A program made the translations under genes and the position numbers. Positions 6,840 to 10,248 of a stretch of 10,248 nucleotides of DNA are shown here, in pieces. The stretch's first letter is position 1, and each line of letters begins with the position of its first letter. Under the pieces are notes generated by a model. It was not told the DNA's origin and made no database searches. It saw only the letters and a list, made by a program, of their open reading frames with translations. Source of the stretch: Syntrophaceae bacterium UBA1163 (GTDB taxonomy: Bacteria > Desulfobacterota > BSN033 > UBA1163); NCBI GenBank assembly GCA_002311635.1, contig DBZJ01000004.1, forward strand, positions 1 to 10,248, read 5' to 3'.

Positions 6840-7160
6840 TTACCTGCACAAGCACACTTGCTGCTTTTTCACATTGCTTTCAATTACTGCTGTAACGCAA
6901 CTGAAAAAATCAGTTATACATGGTACATCAAGCCTATAGATCATATCGCTACCGGTTTTTCTCGATGAAATTATTCCCGATTCTTTTAGGACAAGCAGGT
7001 GTTTCGATACGGTGGATTTATCAAGCTTGAACAAATCGAATATCTGCGAAAAGGAGTGTTCACCGGTTTTTAACATCTCGACCATCATCAAACGGACGGG
7101 ATGAGCCATTGCCTTTATAATTTTTGATCTTATTTCCGCTTCTTCGAAGCTGATCAACAT
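6840..7160 (-). CDS. arsR: ArsR/SmtB-family transcriptional repressor
   Basis: 106-residue winged-helix repressor. The helix-turn-helix is about residues 37-60 (SQIFDLFKLDKSTVSKHLLVLKE), after the family opening AMAHPVRLMMVEML. The wing is IISSRKTGSDMIYRL. The classic ELCVCDL arsenic site is absent: the matching stretch is EHSFSQIFDL. Candidate ligands are instead Cys81, Cys88, Cys103 and Cys105 in the C-terminal part, so inducer sensing would be of an atypical type. AAGGAG lies about eight bases before the ATG. The gene starts directly after a sigma70-like promoter overlapped by an inverted repeat, so autoregulation is very likely. It is the first gene of the arsenic operon. Confidence 0.93.
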   Translation of the reverse strand: MLISFEEAEIRSKIIKAMAHPVRLMMVEMLKTGEHSFSQIFDLFKLDKSTVSKHLLVLKESGIISSRKTGSDMIYRLDVPCITDFFSCVTAVIESNVKKQQVCLCR

Positions 7161-7171
7161 GAACTGTCTCC

Positions 7172-7193
7172 TTGTTGGTAATTATGCCAACAA
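7172..7193. promoter_or_regulatory. Candidate ArsR operator O1
   Basis: Perfect inverted repeat TTGTTGG (7172-7178), an eight-base spacer, and CCAACAA (7187-7193), starting 12 bases upstream of the arsR ATG. The minus-strand -10 element occupies the spacer, so a bound repressor would block RNA polymerase. The same architecture recurs at 6803-6824. Confidence 0.8.
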
Positions 7194-7209
7194 ACCATTA
7201 ATTTGTCAA
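7181..7209 (-). promoter_or_regulatory. Sigma70-type promoter of the arsR operon
   Basis: Minus strand: TTGACA (-35, perfect consensus, 7204-7209), a 17-base spacer, then CATAAT (-10, five of six bases, 7181-7186). The expected start of transcription is around 7174, leaving a short leader with the arsR ribosome site. The -10 lies inside operator O1. Confidence 0.8.
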
Positions 7210-7241
7210 GACCCGTGATTTAGAATTTTTAAGATAACGCG

Positions 7242-7886
7242 TTACGGGCACGGAGAGGATGCAAGTCCCACAGAGGGGCCATTTTCCTCCGCGCACGGTA
7301 CACATGCCTTTTTCCCATTAATTTTGCGCAAAAGGTCCTTCTTGGTTGGCTCTCCGCAGAAATCACAGGTTTCAGATTCCATAATCATGGCCTTGGGAGG
7401 AATGTTCGGGGAGATGTCTTCAATCTTGAATATAGACTCAGCATCAGCCTCAAGAATTTTTTGGGTTCGTTCCTTCTGGAACCGTCTGAATCGGGCTAAT
7501 TCTTCGGCGGACGCCTCATCCTTCTGAACCTTTTCGGAAAGGGAAAGAGATATCGGGTCCATCTTGACGGCATCAGGCCGGAGGGATACACGAATGGCTT
7601 TTCCCCTTTTTCTGTCCGCAAGGGAAAACGCATGCTTTCCGTAGTTCTTAAAAATGAAGTTTCCTTTCCCAAAAGTGCAACCTGTCATTACTTGGATGGC
7701 ATCGGCCCCACAGGCATCCGTTTCCACGATCGCAAGCAACTCCTCATCTGGTGATCTCCGGACACTCAACCGATCCATGAGGGTTCGAGCCGCTCGAAAT
7801 CCAATAGCTAACCCTGGGCACATGTGACCGTGAAATTCAACGCACTTGGTAAGGTCTCTGCTTGATAAAATCGTTTCGCCTTTCAT
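7242..7886 (-). CDS. FmdE-domain protein with C-terminal zinc ribbon
   Basis: 214 residues. The FmdE domain (PF02663; named for subunit E of molybdenum formylmethanofuran dehydrogenase) fills about residues 10-150. Its motif is Cys15 with FHGHMCPGLAIGFRAA (His19, His21, Cys23), followed by ETDACGADAIQVMTGCTFGKGN (Cys59, Cys70). The C-terminus has a treble-clef or zinc-ribbon pattern, Cys174-x2-Cys177 and Cys195-x2-Cys198. Stand-alone FmdE proteins occur widely in non-methanogenic anaerobes and are not known to belong to formylmethanofuran dehydrogenase there; a metal-handling or molybdoenzyme-related role is assumed. It is 81 bases upstream of arsR on the same strand, but the arsR promoter lies between, so it is probably a separate unit. 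Confidence 0.87.
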   Translation of the reverse strand: MKGETILSSRDLTKCVEFHGHMCPGLAIGFRAARTLMDRLSVRRSPDEELLAIVETDACGADAIQVMTGCTFGKGNFIFKNYGKHAFSLADRKRGKAIRVSLRPDAVKMDPISLSLSEKVQKDEASAEELARFRRFQKERTQKILEADAESIFKIEDISPNIPPKAMIMESETCDFCGEPTKKDLLRKINGKKACVPCAEENGPSVGLASSPCP

Positions 7887-8052
7887 ATGGTTCTTCCTTT
7901 CTTTACATCATGATTTTATCGTGCCTTGTTTAAAGCTTAAATTCAAGCCAGTCGAGCGTCCCTTGGATATTCCTTACTCATGTCCCATCGGCCATTGGCA
8001 AAGATCCCATCGTCTGGTCCCATCATGGCTTTTTTATCATTTGATTGGTTTG

Positions 8053-8490
8053 TTAACTTATTCGGGCTGCCTTAGCCTTGGCGAGAGTAATCTTAGCCTC
8101 CGCAAGTTTCTTATATTCTGTTCTAGTCTTCTTAATGTTCCCGGCAGCCACGGCTTTCAGAAGGTCGCCTTCAAGTTCGGCCACTTCAAGGAGTTTATAG
8201 TAGTCGAGTGACTCTTTGAGGTGGGCGAGCACAATCATTCCGGTCAAGATGGGATGGTTGTTTGTCACGTTGGCATCCTTAAATCGAATCCCATGCTCGA
8301 GCTCAACTTCCATCCCCTTGTGGAATTCTTCAATCTCGATTTTCATCTTATCCGTATTCACCTCTCCAAGAATAACCTTCGCTTCCCTCGGAAGAACCTT
8401 AGCTGTCTTCAATTTTGTCCAATCTCGAAGTTTCAGGTTTTTGCAAACCCTCCTTACTTCTTCCTTTCTTATATACTCTGGTATTTTCAT
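8053..8490 (-). CDS. DUF5661-like protein (145 aa)
   Basis: The central segment GMEVELEHGIRFKDANVTNNHPILTGMIVLAHLKESLDYYKLLE (split here by its landmarks: VELEHG near residue 60, NVTNNHP near 74, HLKESLDYY near 90) matches what I recall of the DUF5661 family, small proteins of unknown function. The remaining C-terminus is Lys/Ala-rich and likely helical. The ATG at 8490 is supported by AAAGGAG five bases upstream. The frame is open further 5', but that part resembles a catalase end and has no good start. The gene follows prxU by about 90 bases. A link to oxidative stress is suggested only by the neighbours. Confidence 0.7.
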   Translation of the reverse strand: MKIPEYIRKEEVRRVCKNLKLRDWTKLKTAKVLPREAKVILGEVNTDKMKIEIEEFHKGMEVELEHGIRFKDANVTNNHPILTGMIVLAHLKESLDYYKLLEVAELEGDLLKAVAAGNIKKTRTEYKKLAEAKITLAKAKAARIS

Positions 8491-8502
8491 AAAATCTCCT
8501 TT

Positions 8503-8559
8503 CACGTCCAGCCCTAATCCTTCAGCTACGCGACGTCCACAGTCCCTATCCGCCTTATA
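8503..8559 (-). pseudogene. Catalase C-terminus-like remnant between prxU and the DUF5661-like gene
   Basis: In the frame that runs into the DUF5661-like gene, 19 codons encode YKADRDCGRRVAEGLGLDV. This resembles the extreme C-terminal segment of monofunctional haem catalases (pattern KAD-x3-G-x2-VA-x2-L). There is no start codon or ribosome site for it, and its 5' side runs into the end of prxU. It looks like the surviving 3' tip of a deleted catalase gene. The match is short and from memory, so chance similarity is possible. Confidence 0.5.
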
Positions 8560-8581
8560 GACAGGTCGCGAGGGGAGAGTG

Positions 8582-9289
8582 TTAAAAAGCCATCTCCGGC
8601 TTCCAGACCTTCCACACCTTTCCTACCAGGTCTGGGCCTGGTTTTAATGTAGGCTTACCTGGCTGCCATCCGGAGGGCATGACCTCGCCCGTCGCACGCA
8701 CATGCTGAAAGGCCTTGACCTGCCGGATCAGTTCGGGAACGTTCCTGCCAACCGGTGGAGCGACAATCTCCATTGCCTGAATGACCCCATCCGGATCGAT
8801 CAAAAAACGACCCCTTATGTTAACTCCTGCTTCTTCATCGTAGACACCGTAAGCGCTCCCGATACGGCCTCCTGCATCCGACAGCATCGGAAAGGGAACC
8901 CCACCTTTCACCATCTTTGAGAGTTCTTCTTCCTGCCAGATCTTATGGATGAAGCGGCTATCTATACTGCATGACAAAACCTCGACTCCGAGTGATTTGA
9001 ACTCTTCATATTTGACGGCAACTGCCGACAATTCTGTCGGTCAGACAAAAGTGAAATCCCCGGGGTAGAAGCAGAGGGCTACCCACTTTCCTTTATAGTC
9101 GGATAGTTTGATATTCTTGAAACCTCCGTCGATATAGGCGCTTGCTTCAAAATCAGGTGCGGGTTTCCCAACTTGAGCTATCATCCTGGTTTCCTCCTTT
9201 TGAATTTGTGCGGGTTGAGAAGTCTTGGTTTCCGGCAAACTGATGATTCCCTTTGCAGGCTTCACACATCCATCTTTTGCTTCAGCCAT
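8582..9289 (-). CDS. prxU: Selenocysteine-containing 2-Cys-type peroxiredoxin (AhpC/Prx family)
   Basis: Reduces peroxides in the cytoplasm. The frame is broken once, by TGA at 9041-9043, in the context [15 protein letters not shown], exactly the peroxidatic Cys of the family (FTFVCPTE). Family sequence continues in frame to a natural TAA, giving 235 residues with Sec83. Supporting sites are Thr80 before it and Arg161 in [10 protein letters not shown] hairpin with a G in its loop lies 17 bases after the TGA, as bacterial SECIS elements require. The resolving Cys is missing: the usual GEVCP reads GEVMP (Met204), so a separate thiol must resolve the selenenic acid. The first 35 residues precede the normal family start; an internal ATG at 9184 has its own strong ribosome site. 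Annotators without Sec awareness would split this into two ORFs. Confidence 0.9.
9012..9031 (-). promoter_or_regulatory. Bacterial SECIS-like hairpin in prxU
   Basis: Counting bases after the UGA, positions 10-17 pair with 22-29. There are three outer pairs, a U-U mismatch, then CGGC with GCCG closing the four-base loop AGUU. Known bacterial SECIS elements have a short apical loop with G in its first two bases, roughly 16-37 bases after the UGA; both rules hold. An alternative hairpin, CCGACA with TGTCGG directly after the UGA (9025-9040), competes with it. Folding and SelB binding are inferred. Confidence 0.72.
9182..9200 (-). promoter_or_regulatory. Internal ribosome binding site and alternative start of prxU
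   Basis: AAAGGAGG followed by eight bases and ATG (9184-9182). This start gives the normal peroxiredoxin N-terminus ([12 protein letters not shown]) and a 200-residue protein. The outer start at 9289 also has AAAGGAGG, with a six-base spacer to its ATG, so both starts are credible. Confidence 0.6.
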
Positions 9290-9320
9290 ATTTAACCTCC
9301 TTTCTAATTTAGTTTACCCT

Positions 9321-9345
9321 GTTAGAAAACCGAAGACTTTCTAAC
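9321..9345. promoter_or_regulatory. Inverted repeat upstream of prxU (candidate operator)
   Basis: GTTAGAAA (9321-9328) and TTTCTAAC (9338-9345) form perfect eight-base arms around nine bases, 32 bases before the prxU start. No U-run follows on the minus strand, so a terminator is unlikely. It could be a regulator site or a 5' leader hairpin of the prxU mRNA. It does not look like a PerR box or an OxyR tetranucleotide site. Confidence 0.5.
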
Positions 9346-9406
9346 GTGGTTATTAGGAGAGTAATTTTATTTCATTCTTTAATTTCTTCTTCTGCGCCTT
9401 GCCCAG

Positions 9407-9440
9407 AAGGTGCTTCCTGCTGGAGCAGCAGTGCCACCTT
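9407..9440. repeat. Strong nested hairpin downstream of katG
   Basis: Outer arms AAGGTG and CACCTT enclose inner arms CTGCTG and CAGCAG around a three-base loop, with a few unpaired bases between the two stems. It lies just past the catalase-like remnant that follows katG. It may end or stabilise the katG transcript, but no U-run follows on the minus strand. Confidence 0.5.
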
Positions 9441-9443
9441 GCG

Positions 9444-9552
9444 CTAATTGTTCACCTTGCTCATTGGGCTGCACAGCATCTTGGCCACGCCTTCGCCATA
9501 GGCAGGATCCGCCTTCGTGCAGTTGCTGATGTGCTTCAGCTTGTCGCCGTGA

Positions 9553-9554
<2 letters not shown>
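9444..9554 (-). pseudogene. Catalase C-terminus-like remnant just after katG
   Basis: Overlapping the katG stop in another frame, 36 codons encode DHGDKLKHISNC, TKADPAYGEGVAKMLC and SPMSKVNN before a TAG. KADPAYGEGVAK is typical of the very end of monofunctional catalases, a different family from KatG. There is no start codon, so this is not a gene of its own. The simplest reading is the 3' tip of a lost catalase gene joined to katG by recombination. The same kind of tip occurs at 8503-8559 with a different sequence. Confidence 0.6.

Positions 9555-10248
<694 letters not shown>

Noticed and set aside
7235..7244. TAACGCGTTA palindrome overlapping the FmdE gene stop
   Set aside because: Ten bases only, partly coding, no T-run or promoter nearby; it may be chance.
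7943..8026. Minus-strand 27-codon frame (MMGPDDGIFANGRW...) between the DUF5661-like and FmdE genes
   Set aside because: No Shine-Dalgarno sequence and too short to judge; it also contains the three TCCCATC words, so its codons are not independent evidence.
8582..9031. Separate peroxiredoxin fragment starting at a TTG after the TGA
   Set aside because: It lacks the active site and has no ribosome site of its own; TGA read as selenocysteine explains both halves.

Overview
All supported genes lie on the minus strand, so the window is read from right (high coordinates) to left. The gene content suggests an anaerobic or microaerophilic bacterium of the Desulfobacterota/deltaproteobacterial kind. 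The reasons are a selenocysteine-decoding peroxiredoxin, an FmdE-family protein, a four-Cys Fe-S protein, several archaeal/anaerobe-type small thioredoxins, and a large arsenic operon built around ACR3 and a thioredoxin-coupled-type ArsC. The assignment is inferred from gene content; there is no rRNA or other marker.

Right end (about 8.0-10.25 kb): oxidative stress. The 3' part of katG (catalase-peroxidase) enters from the right edge and is visibly richer in G+C than the rest. Just after its stop is a short out-of-frame stretch that looks like the C-terminus of a monofunctional catalase. Next comes a 2-Cys-type peroxiredoxin (8582-9289) interrupted by a single in-frame TGA exactly at the peroxidatic Cys position. 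A SECIS-like hairpin follows the TGA, so I read it as one selenoprotein (PrxU) rather than two ORFs. A second catalase-C-terminus-like remnant separates it from a DUF5661-like gene.

Middle (7.2-7.9 kb): an FmdE-domain protein with a C-terminal zinc ribbon, then an ArsR-family repressor gene. A near-consensus sigma70 promoter lies in front of arsR, with its -10 box inside a perfect inverted repeat (TTGTTGG-N8-CCAACAA). A second copy of the same operator architecture (CTGTTGG-N8-CCAACAG) lies between arsR and the next gene.

Left and centre (7.16 kb down to 0.65 kb): one long, tightly packed arsenic-type operon. The order is arsR, ArsP/DUF318-type permease, small thioredoxin, second small thioredoxin (one-base frameshift), DGC-domain protein, two-domain thioredoxin, two paralogous ~50-residue unknown proteins (49 and 57 aa), exported thioredoxin, CcdA-type membrane thiol transporter, four-Cys Fe-S protein, ACR3 arsenite efflux pump and ArsC arsenate reductase. 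Most gaps are a few bases or ATGA overlaps. The likely logic is that ArsC reduces arsenate to arsenite using thioredoxin-type electrons, ACR3 expels arsenite, and the permease expels another arsenical (possibly organic). The several thioredoxin-fold proteins plus CcdA would supply or move thiol reducing power. The electron routing is inference.

Left edge (1-652): no confidently recognised gene. It holds a doubtful exported-protein ORF and a dispersed palindromic repeat (538-605) just downstream of arsC.
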